Shown one piece after another: positions 1 to 10,400 of a stretch of 64,000 bases of DNA (position 1 is the stretch's first letter; the number at the start of each line of letters is the position of its first letter). The position numbers and the translations under genes are program-made. Source of the stretch: Sclerodactyla briareus (Eukaryota > Echinodermata > Holothuroidea > Dendrochirotida > Sclerodactylidae); NCBI GenBank assembly GCA_026419785.1, contig JAODTK010005818.1:124001-188000 (forward strand), in the 5' to 3' direction. A model generated the notes under the pieces. It did no database searches. It was not told the origin of the DNA and saw only the letters and a list, made by a program, of their open reading frames with translations.

Positions 1-700
1 TGTATATTTCCGGGCATTTGATTAAAAGGAATTGAGCCAATCAGCAGTCATTCGGGTCATTTTTTTCAGATTTGTTCCCGTTCAAATTTTCGTCCAAATG
101 TTCATGTCTCAGAATCGTTTCGCTCCGCATCGCGCCATTTAAGTGCCATAGCGTCATCACGTTAACGTTAACCTAAAACTCCCATAGTGATGTGCACGAT
201 CCCTGTCCTGTTGTTTTTCGTTGCATACAGCTTTCATCTGCGATTAGAAACAGCACGTCAGGCTGGCAAAGCCATGCATCAGTCTGAACAAAAGGATCAA
301 ATAAGACTAAACTCTAGCTCTTGGTTGTGTGCAGTGTTAAGAAAATGGCAGTTGGTTTCCAGCATCGTTGTAGTGGGGGGAGGGGGGGGGGGGGTGCAAC
401 ATGAACCACGTCTCCAAACCAAATTCTTCCTGTGGCCTACCCATATGTTCACCCCACTTCACTTGATGATTGCCCGTATTGAGAAATGTCATATTTGAAT
501 TAGAATTATTGTATACATGGGCCTACTGTGTTATACATGTAACGGAGAAAAGACAGAATACAGCGCGGCGTCAAGCCGCGAAATTTTTGGCATTTTGGCT
601 GCTCACGTAGAAAATTAAGCATCTGATAGAAATATGAGTTAGACCCTTGTGGTATGGCAGCACTGTACATATGATTATAGGATTTTTTTCACCATCCGCA
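1..700. other. No gene seen; G-run
   Basis: No convincing exon is visible. The first 150 bases loosely resemble the repeat at 2040-2560 (phrases such as ccgggcattt and aaattttcg). A near-pure G tract lies at 375-394. One short open frame (187-498) is compositionally random and runs through the G tract. Confidence 0.5.
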
Positions 701-815
701 AATCTTGGGGGGGGGGGGACATTTGATATTATGGTCCCCCCCCCCACCAAAATATTGGGCGGGGACATGTCCCCCTCCCGTCCCCCCCCCCCCCGTGATC
801 GCCGCCCATGACGGC
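700..815 (-). repeat. G/C-tract transposon end, copy 1
   Basis: On the minus strand this reads catgggcggcgatcacgg, then a long G run, then ggacatgtcccc. The same order is seen at 2850-2950, so this is a dispersed repeat. A GGGCGGCG-type start followed by a G run resembles ends of some hAT-like non-autonomous elements; the class is inferred. Confidence 0.55.
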
Positions 816-2035
816 ATATCTTCGAACTGTGAGTCACAATTCTTCGAAAACGGACCCACTTCACCCCATTTCTACAACTTTAGTATTGATGCTATCACAT
901 TCATCCCCATTTTCATCCCAATTATTACTTCGTTTTCCATTTTTTCTGTCGGCGCCGCATATAAGCTCCTACGTATTCATCTCCCCTGTACTCATCCCCT
1001 CGTATTCGCCCCATCGTCCTCATCCACCGGCATCCCATTCCATTCATCCCGTGATAACTGGGCCCCATTGTTCTCATTTCGTTTGGTTGTCAGGACCCGA
1101 AGTTTCTCGAGTATACGTTCCTGAATTGGTTTAATGATTACGAACCGCATTCAGTTGTTTCCATCCTCCGAATACGCGGGCGTGGCCACGTGACGATATG
1201 CTCCGGAAAAATAGTTTAAGATTTTCGTGTTAGTAGGATTTAGCCAGAGGATGGAAGGCTGTCCGAACGAAATCGATCAGCTGATCAGTGTGCGGCGTGT
1301 ATACGCAATCAAACTGCCAAGTGTACCCTGTTGACCTTTTACCCCATATCATATAATTATCATATTATTATCATGTCATTACACTGTTTCTGCTACCCAG
1401 GCATTACTAGTACGAGAACCAGGGTACAGACCATCCCATTCCTACCTATTGTTGTTTAGTCCTGATACTACTGCTATTCTGATACAGAACTCAACAGACT
1501 AACGACCTATTACCCACTACACACTCATAATAGCATGCCCTCGCATAATAGTAGGCCCATCAAGAAATGATATAGTCTGATGGGCCTCATTCCTAGGAGG
1601 TATAACATTCACTAATCATACACCGATATGGTTGAATGCTCCACCTATTGTTGAATAAGTCAATGTCTATGAACACATAAAAGATAATTATTTCGAGCTG
1701 GAATATCTAAGAATATAAACAATTCACTTTATGTGTACTTTTCTTACTCGCCGCATTTGTGATAACATTCTGATCCGAGTTGAAAAACTCCATAAGCATA
1801 ACTACCTATTCCTTTAGCTATTTGATCAATGTATTTTGTTACCGTAACGATGAACAGTTCTAAACAGTTATCGATCTCTCCAATTGGTTTTGGGAAAGAC
1901 ACGCGATTATGACCCAGTGGAAAGAATAAGTCAATTAGACATTCGTTAACGCATAGAGTCAGCCGAGAAGTGCTTATCGCGCTCCGCCAGAGCGTCGGAC
2001 CGTTCTAAAAAAGTGGGTGGGGGGGGCGGGGTGAC
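816..2035. other. No gene seen
   Basis: Mixed sequence of fairly normal CG content. Frames at 808-1134 are Ser/Pro-rich translations of pyrimidine-rich DNA and show no domain. I see no repeat or signal that I can name. Confidence 0.4.
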
Positions 2036-2039
2036 ACAT

Positions 2040-2560
2040 TCCCCGAATGCAAATTACATCTAAGCGGAGCGCCACCTAGGTGGCGCGAAGTATATAAAGA
2101 AAAATTCAGATTTTCTACCCTCCATATCGACGAACGGGCACTTGCCAGCTCATCGCACCCATCTACATGTGTGATTTAGTGAAAGGCAAGACCGAAAAGT
2201 TTGTCATTGTGCATACTAGATGATTTACTTACCGAATATCACACATGTATTTTTTTATTACTTTTTTTTCTACTCTGGCTTGTTTGCTTGTGATCCAGGG
2301 GTCTACCGAACGGTCTCTGTGGGATCGAGGGAAAAGCCACAGTCATTGGAAACTACCGGCGCGCGCGAAGCGTGCGATTTTTTTTTTTTTTCGCATGTTT
2401 TCCGGGCATTTTATTGAAAAAAGTGCTGCAAAAAATTCAGGCATTTTTTTCAATTCCCAATTTCCCCCAAATTTTCGCTCGAATTCTTCATCTCAGAAAA
2501 ATGTTGGGGGGGGCCAGTCTGTCCCTCCAAGGCTTCCAAAATCAATCGAGTGAATAAAAT
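2040..2560 (+). repeat. Dispersed repeat with terminal palindrome, copy 1
   Basis: This segment has three landmarks in order: the block agcggagcgcc with a perfect palindrome, then a purine-poor body, then a gcgcgcgaagcg block followed by a T run. The copy at 12240-12600 has the same landmarks in the same order. No coding capacity is seen. The class is unknown. Confidence 0.55.
2069..2086. repeat. Perfect 18-bp palindrome
   Basis: GCGCCACCTAGGTGGCGC is its own reverse complement. The related copy at 12284-12303 keeps the palindrome although the inner bases differ. Confidence 0.8.
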
Positions 2561-2849
2561 GAGTCGAAGCATTACAATCGCACATTCCGCCTACAACGCC
2601 TGGAAGAAAAACGCCATTGCGCGCGAAACGAAACTTTTTGGCTATTCGATTTTGAATTCGAGAACTCCGGTAGGACACATGGGTAATCCTCCCGACTTCG
2701 GCCCTAGTCGGTACAGATCTCACCTGGGGACGTGCCCCTGGAATTAGTGGACTTTTTTCCAACGCGATTATTGTTTGGTTAACAAAAATTGAATCATTTA
2801 GAGTGATAGCCCAAATCGGATCGGGCTGTGCCTTTATTTTTTCATTACG

Positions 2850-2950
2850 GTCCGGAAAAAGGGAGGGGGGGGGGCAACGATAGATATTCCCCACTTTTAA
2901 AAGTGGGGGACATGTCCACCCCGTCCCCCCCGGTGACGGCCCATGCCCTC
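2850..2950 (-). repeat. G/C-tract transposon end, copy 2
   Basis: On the minus strand this reads catgggccgtcaccgg, a G run, then ggacatgtcccc, matching 700-815. A short inverted pair (ccccacttttaaaagtgggg) sits beside it. It is probably the end of a non-autonomous DNA transposon. Confidence 0.55.
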
Positions 2951-3180
2951 CGCAATGACGGTCACCTCCTTAAATGGTGAAAGAATACTATGGGACGTTT
3001 GAATAAAAAGGAGGAATAAAGTATGTACAATATAGAGATGCACCTTTGTTGGCGCAACGTTGGGGCCAACGTTTTGTCAACAGAATGGGTATCTGGGTTA
3101 CACAAATAAACCATTTCAAATCATAAAGCTTCGACTGTTAGTTTTATGGATGTCTATTGTGTTTTACAAAGTAACCCCTG

Positions 3181-3537
3181 ATGCCTCGTATATTGCCAAA
3201 AAAGAACAGAAAAAAAAGTCGATGTGGTAATGGTGAATGGTGCGCCTCTTGCGGAAGATGGATACATACGGCGATATGCGGTAGAGCTAAAGGTCGCCTG
3301 TACAAAAACATCAACTCAAACAAGTGTGTAATGGGGAGGAACACACTCAGGAACACACTCAAGAGCATACGGAAAGTCTCGAGAAACCGAGATGGAGCGA
3401 CCGGTGAGATAGCCGGCGGTCCAAGAGAGGAGGTTAGACTGAAACTGTCATCCCAGCTTAAGGTCCAGCATGTCAATGCACGACTCGAGGCTTTTGGCAA
3501 TATCAAGGTTAATAAACCTACCTATTTCGAGATATAG
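3181..3537 (+). CDS. Hypothetical basic ORF, 118 aa
   Basis: An open frame starts at ATG 3181 and ends at TAG 3537. The N-terminal third is Lys/Arg-rich and carries CGNGEWCASCGRWIHTAIC at about residues 15-33. The spacing C-x5-C-x2-C-x4-H-x3-C could bind zinc, and retroelement or PHD-like fingers can look like this, but the match is weak. The rest is basic with no recognisable domain. The opposite strand is also largely open, so coding status is doubtful. No flanking splice signal decides it. A relic of a mobile element is the main alternative. Confidence 0.3.
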   Translation: MPRILPKKNRKKSRCGNGEWCASCGRWIHTAICGRAKGRLYKNINSNKCVMGRNTLRNTLKSIRKVSRNRDGATGEIAGGPREEVRLKLSSQLKVQHVNARLEAFGNIKVNKPTYFEI

Positions 3538-3559
3538 CTTTTTTTTTAACTCAGCACTT

Positions 3560-3897
3560 GCTGGATAAAGGACCCTACCTATACGAGGCCCGGCAGGGGC
3601 GGACTTGGATAACATATCGGCACGATTGTCCAGCGGCGAAACCTCACCAGGTACACGAACAAGGCGAGCCTCTTTTGCGGTACTTAATGTGAAGGAGGGG
3701 GTACTTACACGCCGACGGAAGCTAATTCACAGATTGCCTACCCCACGTTTTTTCCCTGTTCCTATCCTCATGCTGACGCCAAGCGATAAAGGCAACAGGT
3801 CCATTTTTAAAGTCTTTGGTTATGACCCGTACCGGGATTCCGAACCCCTGCCTGCCGGTGTGGAACGCGACGCTCTAACCAACTGTGGGCTAACACA
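3560..3897 (-). mobile_element. tRNA-derived SINE (AAAGACTTTAAAA type)
   Basis: On the minus strand, 3894-3822 folds onto a tRNA-like pattern: an A-box-like region (agttggttagagc) and a B-box-like region (gggttcggaatcc, one extra base). Just downstream comes aaagactttaaaa, shared with the SINE at 20898-21110. The body runs leftward and fades by about 3560. The tRNA part is degenerate, so this is not a working tRNA gene. Confidence 0.6.
3594..3612 (+). mobile_element. hAT-like terminus motif
   Basis: CAGGGGCGGACTTGG resembles the CAGGGGCGG-type terminal sequence of many hAT elements. No partner end was found nearby, so it is an orphan or chance match. Confidence 0.3.
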
Positions 3898-3958
3898 CTC
3901 GGTGTTGCTTGGTTTTCATAACTTTGGGGATGACTGGGTCGTGGCGATCGGTCTGTAG

Positions 3959-4224
3959 TTAGAGGGGTTGGACCTCTTCACCCTCAGGTACGGGGCAAAC
4001 AGGGGCGAAGTTCCCAGTCGGAGGGTAACATTCCATAGGTAATATAACGGTATCAGTTTCCCAGGGTTTGAGCGCAAGTTTCGGAGCACACTTCAGGAGC
4101 ACACTTGGAGGAATCGTCGTCAGTGGTCTGGACTTAATCTTTTTTGTGTCCAACTGGCTCAGTGTTTGACGAGCCATGCACTCATGAGACAGAGTGGTGA
4201 CAGTAGTCGTCAGAGATTGTCGCG
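3959..4224 (-). CDS. Terminal coding exon, unknown protein
   Basis: The minus strand shows an excellent acceptor: a long pyrimidine tract ending tccgtttcag just before 4224. It is followed by an open frame of 87 residues and TAA at 3961-3959. The exon enters with two bases finishing a split codon. The peptide is Thr/Pro-rich with four Cys; it contains LSHECMARQTLSQLDTKKIK and KPWETDTVILPMECYPPTG, and ends PEGEEVQPL. I recognise no family. The opposite frame overlaps a SINE and is less convincing. A possible upstream partner is the minus-strand exon at 7202-7489. The splice signal and composition are seen; the gene assignment is inferred. Confidence 0.55.
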
Positions 4225-4319
4225 CTGAAACGGACAAGACGGGGGAGGATAAGCATAGCCAAGACGGTGGAATTAGATGAGAAAAATTCAGCCGATAATA
4301 CTTTAGAGAGAGCATCGCT

Positions 4320-5395
4320 AGCCAAAGAGCTGTCGTGTGTCACTGTCGAAGGTAATTTGGTTAAGTAACAAACACAAATTCTGGGACACAGACCTCAGCT
4401 CAGGATTAACAATGAACGTCCCCTTTCATGCAGAACGAAGTTTTGGCCATACTTCCAAGATGAAGAGTTTGTTATACTATTAATGTCTCAGAGCAGATAT
4501 CGCAGTTACATAGGCTCGACGTGAAATAGTCAAAGGAGAAGGCGCAAAGCCCGAAAAAGTCGATCCTTTTCCTGAACGACAGTGGCACATTGGTGGGCTG
4601 AAGAACGAGGGGCTGAAGAGGTCCCGGACTACCGTGTGGAGGTAATGGAAGAATTCATACCCGACCGAATTGATTTCAGAGATGGCTGTAGCCGAAGCTG
4701 AAGGGTCGTCGGCGGAAGCGATTTAAAGCATTCCAATTTGCGGCTTTGCTTCTCATATGAGTACATGAACACTATTCATTCTCCGTTGAAAACTTGGGAA
4801 CTTGTAAAATTAGGATATTTTTGGATATTTTAACCGTGTCCTCAATAATAACCGACATGCGAGTCCCGATCAGATAGAACCCAAATGGTTTTCTCCACTA
4901 TAGTAACAATTAATACTATTTAAGGTGGGTCTATCTCGGGAAAATTGGTAACTGTCCAATCAAGCTCAAATATCGTGGTAAAGCGCCCTGTGATGAGTAC
5001 ATGAGTGTATTGAATAGGGTGTCATCGGGGTCAATTTTTAGCGTGTCATCGAGGTCAAAATTTTGGGGGGATAGAAGGAAACTTTGGGAGGATAGTAAGT
5101 TGTGAAATTGCTTGGAGAAAGTGACACTTTTGTATTTACTTATCGATGTATTCTACACACTAAACATTAATTACCTCCTCTCAATCTGGAGGGTCTGAAA
5201 TCAATCTACATGTGATGCCATATCGAAGAGGCAATCAAATCGTACGATCCTCTTCGATAATGCAAACCAAGTGAACATCGTTAAGTCCCTAGGGGCTACT
5301 GCAAGTCGAGTGGGTTCCATAAATAGCGAATCATGTCCTCTATTATCGTGACCTAAAATACGAAACGATTACGTAACACGGTGACTGGGGCATAA
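4320..5395. other. No gene seen
   Basis: Unremarkable sequence without long open frames, repeats or clear splice pairs. If the flanking minus-strand exons belong to one gene, this would be intron. Confidence 0.4.
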
Positions 5396-5398
5396 AAC

Positions 5399-5470
5399 CA
5401 GTGGCGTAGCCAGCAGTTTATAAGTCATCACTTGATTCCAGGGGGCGAAGATGTGTCCACGAGTAATTTT
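5399..5470 (+). mobile_element. Interrupted hAT-like terminus
   Basis: CAGTGGCGTAGCCAG is a common hAT-type terminal sequence, normally followed directly by a G run and GGCG. Here about 28 bases (cagtttataagtcatcac...) lie between it and ccagggggcgaag. No opposite end was found. Confidence 0.4.
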
Positions 5471-5638
5471 TGTGGGGAATTGCCCTCTGTTCCTTTCCGA
5501 CTTGTCATTGGTTTGCAGTTGACACGGCCCGGTGAACATTTTATTGATTATTATCATTTTTGTGACAATTATTCATGCTACCAATTATGCTATGTTTACA
5601 ACTGCATTCTCTCTCGGCTCGCTGAAAATGATGTACCT

Positions 5639-5863
5639 TCATTTCAGGTAGTCGGCTTCACTTTGTTCAATTTGTCCATCCAGGCGTCCATCGCAAAAGT
5701 CGCCGGTGCATTGTACATTTCGACCTATTGATTCCCCGATTTGATATCCGTACACGGAAACTCGACTACTGGATGTTATGAACGATATGGTATTGCATCG
5801 ATCGCTATATCGCAATCTCAGCGGTGAGATGACTAGATTCTCGCATTCACATATGGCGTCCAA
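5639..5863 (-). CDS. Possible small coding segment, unknown
   Basis: A 74-residue minus-strand frame with a balanced composition. It has several Cys and the phrases CECENLVISPLRLRYSDRC and NVQCTGDFCDGRLDGQ. It lies between the better minus-strand exons at 7202-7489 and 3959-4224. A fair donor (atgaag/gtacat) follows just past the stop codon, and no good acceptor was found, so it may be spurious. No family is recognised. Confidence 0.22.
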   Translation of the reverse strand: MDAICECENLVISPLRLRYSDRCNTISFITSSSRVSVYGYQIGESIGRNVQCTGDFCDGRLDGQIEQSEADYLK

Positions 5864-5906
5864 TAGAAATGTTCAAACAGGTATCGTATAGTCAATAACC
5901 ACCCTG

Positions 5907-6092
5907 GTGAGACTTTCCACTTTCACAAAGGTGTTTATTACGACTCTCTTTATTAACTCAATATTTGGAATTGTCTCTCACCGTTTCCCCCCGTCCATTC
6001 TATTAGCCACTGGTGTAATTTTCGCACTGGGTTTCATTGACCTATATATCTGGCAAGTGCATAATTTGTGCAAACGTTGGACGCAGCAATAG
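5907..6092 (+). CDS. Possible small membrane ORF
   Basis: The open frame, ending at TAG 6092, encodes two hydrophobic stretches (about VFITTLFINSIFGIVS and ILLATGVIFALGFIDLYIW) and a basic C-terminus. There is no ATG at its beginning. AT-rich random DNA often yields such hydrophobic frames, so this is weak. Confidence 0.18.
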   Translation: MRLSTFTKVFITTLFINSIFGIVSHRFPPSILLATGVIFALGFIDLYIWQVHNLCKRWTQQ

Positions 6093-6094
6093 CA

Positions 6095-6525
6095 CGAGAA
6101 TTATACCAAGGAAACCAGAATATTAGGGGCAATATGAATTTCCGAAAACGTAATATTTCAATACTGCGTTCTGGTAGGCTGCCCGGGAGTTGAAGTTCAA
6201 CACTTTTCTAAACGATACTTTGCCATCGCTTTTGAATCAATCGCATTCAAATGTGAAACATGGTGTCGAATTCCTGAACGTACTATGTTTAGGCCTAACT
6301 GCAAATCGTGTTTAATTTGTGCTTATTTGGCAAAGCATGTTTGGAGGAGGTTTTTTTTTTTTTAAAGAGAGGGCAATTGTGGCTATAAATGTTCCAAATT
6401 TCTAAAGACACTTGGACCAGTCTGACCCAGAATTAGGTGAAGAAAAACAAATTCGCATTTCTGAGTCAAACTATCTAAAATTGACATGTCAATTTGACCC
6501 AGCTTATTTTAAAATTTGACCCGGT
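6095..6525. other. No gene seen
   Basis: No exon signals. The phrase group tctgacccag / tttgacccag recurs three times between 6420 and 6530, a loose local repetition. Confidence 0.35.
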
Positions 6526-6529
6526 TCGG

Positions 6530-6615
6530 TTATTAATTATTATTATTATTAATTATTATTATTATTTTATTATTATTATTATTATTATTATTATATTATT
6601 ATTATTATTATTATT
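6530..6615. repeat. (ATT)n microsatellite
   Basis: About 85 bases of interrupted ATT/TTA repeats. Confidence 0.9.
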
Positions 6616-6619
6616 CCTC

Positions 6620-7195
6620 TTATAGCCAGCCGGCATACTGCCAAACCTTAATCTCGGATCGTATTCGAATGGAGAAATCGCCGTGGACCAGACCTTATCA
6701 GATGACATAATGTTACCGTACTATTTAACAGACGTATGGGTGTGTTATAGTTTCGTTTTTGCTGACAGTACTATCTGAGACTAAACCGCATCGGATGCAG
6801 CATGGTCTGTTACAAGTAACGTTATCTTCTCAGACAGGTCGAGTGCCTTTTTTCTACTCTAAATAAGCCCTTGCAAAATATAATTCCCCGCGTTGCTTTC
6901 TATTTCTATCAGAAGCAAACGCGTCATTAAAATGAAATTGACTTTGGCATGGGGATCGTAACTGGTTAAAATGATGTGTGCACGGGAGATTTTCGACGTG
7001 ATCATGGCCATGATTATGGCCATGCCATATGGGATGAATTAGGCACCGCGTATAGACGAATATGGGATGGATAGAACGAGCAAGCGGGATCTATGGGACA
7101 GTTACAGTTCAGCAGACAGGTCAAGGAAGTGACACTGCTATCCGATCTTATCGCAGAATGCTGTACAGCATGAGCACGGAGCTTTCGTATAACGT
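6620..7195. other. No gene seen
   Basis: Contains the near-palindrome gatcatggccatgattatgg around 7001. Otherwise no support for genes; possibly intron of the minus-strand gene. Confidence 0.35.
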
Positions 7196-7201
7196 GATAA
7201 C

Positions 7202-7489
7202 CTGGATAAGGCCGATTGTGTTTTTTCCTAGGATATACTTGTCGAACAGTGGACCTAACTTAATCGAGCCCGGCAAGGGTGCAGCCCAAATCTCTCCGAA
7301 ATAACAACCAGCCGTATTCGTTTTAACTGCACACTGCATCGCATCGGAATCTGGGAAACTTGTACCCATAAAATGACTCGGCCAGCTCATGTCGTACGTG
7401 AACCGCAATTCTGAATTGTCACCTAGCGTGAACAGACGAGCCTCAAGTTCTGACGTCGACCGTTCAAGTGGCCAGTAGGTTGACAAGAT
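7202..7489 (-). CDS. Internal coding exon, unknown protein
   Basis: The minus strand has a strong acceptor (ctctgctcacgattcccag) ending just before 7489. The frame then stays open for 96 codons to a plausible donor (atccag/gttatc) at 7202; without splicing it would reach a stop at 7148. The exon is phase 0 at both ends. Phrases include LEARLFTLGDNSELRFTYD, MSWPSHFMGTSFPDSDAMQC and AGCYFGEIWAAPLPGSIKLG. With two Cys and many aromatics it looks like a folded, perhaps extracellular, domain, but I recognise no family. Acceptor and open frame are seen; the donor is weak. It may be upstream of the terminal exon at 3959-4224. Confidence 0.5.
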
Positions 7490-7494
7490 CTGGG

Positions 7495-7998
7495 AATCGT
7501 GAGCAGAGTGCGTGCGATTATAAGTGACTCAGTGAAGACGTCACCAGGCATTGTTACAAGTCAACAGTGTCGGAAGGCCTCAGGTGTAACATAGAAGCAG
7601 TGTTTAAGAATTGCACACTTTTCTGAACACTATTTGCCGACAATTATGCATTAATACTCTACACATTACTCTAATAACTAAACCGATCATTGACACTTAA
7701 GTAAGTCAAGCGATTGAACACGTGATCATCATTTGAACAAGTTTCGAAAGTAATGGCAATAATAGTGTTCTGGAGAAGTAGTAAATTCTTAAACATTGTT
7801 TTAGAGTGTGTTATTAGCTGAGGGCAACCAATTTATTGTATATTACTATTGTATTTAAAGTACATTCTGACGACCTTTCCTAATATTTGAGTTGCCTGAG
7901 ACTTTTATGAAGGCCCATTTACTATAGAACCACTACTTGACTACCTAATTCGTACACCACATGTTCCGGAGGCTCGTACAATATAGAGTTTATACTTT
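7495..7998. other. No gene seen
   Basis: AT-rich, many stops, no repeats noticed. Confidence 0.35.
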
Positions 7999-8003
7999 GT
8001 GGA

Positions 8004-8198
8004 ATGGAAAACTATATCTATAGTTTCAAACCCATTCCAATGCGATGTTCCTATGTGGAGTTATTGGCCAGTTGGCCTTCAATGTTTGGTCCATTATGCG
8101 GAGAAATTAGGGATAATCCCTATTGCGGAAAAAATAGTGATGTCACAGTTGAACAACACAGAAATTATTTTATGTATTCCATTGTTTCATTGCCTTAA
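8004..8198 (+). CDS. Possible coding fragment, faint CUB-like look
   Basis: The frame starts at ATG 8004 and gives 64 residues including PIPMRCSYVELLASWPSMFG then PLCGEIRDNPYC. The spacing of CSYVEL and GPLCG faintly recalls CUB domains (YVEV ... G.LCG), but it is far too short for one (about 110 residues) and lacks the usual second half. It ends where a transposon tail begins (8214), so it may be part of that element. Coding status is uncertain. Confidence 0.25.
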   Translation: MENYIYSFKPIPMRCSYVELLASWPSMFGPLCGEIRDNPYCGKNSDVTVEQHRNYFMYSIVSLP

Positions 8199-8213
8199 AC
8201 ACTCTCCGCACAT

Positions 8214-8260
8214 TTCTATATAGCGCTTTTCACTGCAATGCACTCTCAAAGCGCTTATCG
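8214..8260 (-). mobile_element. LINE-2/SINE-type 3' tail
   Basis: The reverse complement reads aagcgctttgagagtgcatt ... gtgaaaagcgctatatag. The paired AAGCGCTTTGAG and AAAGCGCTATATA blocks are typical of L2-clade tails and of SINEs that borrow them. Compare 61635-61685. Confidence 0.6.
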
Positions 8261-8513
8261 GATAATCACTCGGTCTTGGCAACGCATCACGCACTCCGAC
8301 AAGCCCGTCTATAGTACATGGCAGCAGCTAAACCAGCACCTGTTGTGCTATGGTTCCTCACAGTAGCCTCGCTACTGTCTATAGTGGGCACCAATCTGTT
8401 TTCAGGTCAGATTGTATCAAAGTTGATCTCTGGAAGGGGGGTGAATGCATCAACGAATGGAACTAGCATTGTTCAAGTATAAATACTGTTCCTAGGGGTT
8501 CGAGATCACCAGT

Positions 8514-8700
8514 TGGTTCTATAGCTCAGTAGGTATGGGGCGCGTGCACGTAAAGTAATGGGTCCGTCGTTGGAATCCGGTGGAGCCATGAGCTTTTTAC
8601 TACATCAGATGTCCTGCCTCTCGCACAGTTCTTTACTGGTAATTGTTCGGAAAAAGGGTATATTAGTAATGAATCACCTTGCTCGTCACTAAAGGTACGA
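8514..8700 (+). mobile_element. tRNA-like SINE head
   Basis: From 8514 the sequence ggttctatagctcagtaggt matches a tRNA acceptor/D-arm start with an A-box. At about 8560-8577 gggtccgtcgttggaatcc is a degraded B-box. The remaining arms do not pair well, so it is not a tRNA gene. The body extends to an uncertain end near 8700. Confidence 0.5.
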
Positions 8701-8704
8701 GAGC

Positions 8705-9845
8705 AATACATGATGGCGAGAAGGGTATCCAGCAGAATCCCCGGCCATTTTTGCCCGTATTTCACATTTTTTGCTGGAAGTTTCTGACCTAATTTTCCAT
8801 TCATTCCAGCTACCCCATTTTGAACCATTGATCATCTGTTTTTGTCCGAACTAGAGGAGGGGGGTTCGGCGCTCCCTCCTCGCATGCACATGCCTTCCAC
8901 TGGATAGGAGTGTGTCTAAGACGCTATCTATTAAATATAGCGAATCACCCTCATAAAAACGCCCGCCCCCTCCGATATTGCTTCACTCGGCCCAGGTGCA
9001 AATAGGGGCCTTGAAAAATAACTGTATAGTGATGTACGATATGTGGGTACGAATTGATTGGCATGAGTGGCATATAGTAGTACGTCAAGTGCGCTCTGTA
9101 AGGGTCGTGCACCGGATGATGTGGTTATATGAGTATGACAAGCAATGACTAGAGCCATTATGAAGCGCTTCGAGTTATCGGTCGTAGATCTAAAGACCCG
9201 AATCGTCATCATTGCAACGCCTAATCAGTACCAGATATGCACCTTGCCCACATGCGAAGCGCGGAAATATTCTGAGGATTCAGCGAAATGTGTTCGATAT
9301 GTGACAGATTGATAAACCAAAATTCACTTCATCATCTGGGTCATCTATCATTTAGGTCATTATAGCAAATAACAGCCTATCGTAAGTTTCCTGTTGAGGT
9401 TGGACACAGCGAGAGAGAAATAACAGCTAGGGTCAATAATGAGGGCAGAAACGCACTACCCCTCCACCGAAATTTTGGGAATTGAGGTCCCCCATAAACC
9501 ACCTCCCATGATCGCTACCCTCGATGGTATGATGTTTCAGCAATCATTATGTAGGTTACTACAATTCTAGCAGCAAGATTCTAATTCTCAACATTCATTT
9601 CCAGCTGTCCATATAGCAACGCGTGGCGGAAAAATACCACACTGAAATGATGATTGTCAATACCTAGAAGTGTTATACGCATGAGAGGCTGGCTTTACCG
9701 ATCAAATATTTGGGGTTGTCAGCTTTCGTTTCCTTGGCTGCCTTTTTTCGACAAGACGCAATTTTCGCGGTTCAGTATAAGGACCTAGTAGTTTATTTCA
9801 GTCCACCGTATTTAACGGAACAGCTATACATGTAGGGGTCCAATA
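8705..9845. other. No gene seen
   Basis: Several short minus-strand frames (8526-8828, 8931-9212) are open, but their translation shows no domain and no splice borders. The stretch near 9090-9180 has SINE-like phrases (gtcgtgcaccgg, agcgcttcgag) too degraded to assign. Confidence 0.35.
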
Positions 9846-9849
9846 TATT

Positions 9850-10400
9850 ACAGGACCTGGCAGGCTATAGTGGTTACAGGATTCGACAGGGCAATTTCAT
9901 GGGTCTGGTCCACGGGAATGACGTACAGGATTCAGAGAAGCGATTATGGGTACCGATACTGGGACGAAACATAGTGTCAGAAAGATAGCTGGTTAAGTTT
10001 CAGAATTCGACGAAGTAATTGTAGCCCATGTTCGAGGGTGCCGCGTACATAATGTTAGAAATAGGCTAAGTTAGAGCATTTGAAGAAACAATGAATATCC
10101 TGTAATGATATCACACTAACGCAGACATTAACTAGCATGCCAAGTTACATGATTGTAGGTGGGCGTTAGTACGTACGTTATTTGTACAAGGTTCAGCGAA
10201 GCGATTCGAGAATACATAATAACACAAAGCAACTAAGTAAGGTGTTCAGGATCAGAAGAGGCAAATATTGGGGGGTTCGAAGGTACCAAGGCAGCACAGA
10301 ATGTTATGAACTATAGGGTTAGTTACAGGTTTTGACGAAACCATTTCATGTACAAGGGTACCAAGATAACAGAGAATGCAAATGACGTGTATGCTTAGTT
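9850..10400 (+). repeat. Degenerate ~75-85-bp tandem repeat
   Basis: A theme resembling caggattcgacgaagcgatt, followed by gggtaccaaga and acagaatgt, recurs with heavy decay near 9875, 9923, 9998, 10184, 10243 and 10325. It is probably an old minisatellite. Confidence 0.45.

Noticed and set aside
705-1134. 139-residue Pro-rich frame
   Set aside because: Produced by C runs and pyrimidine-rich DNA; no domain or splice support.
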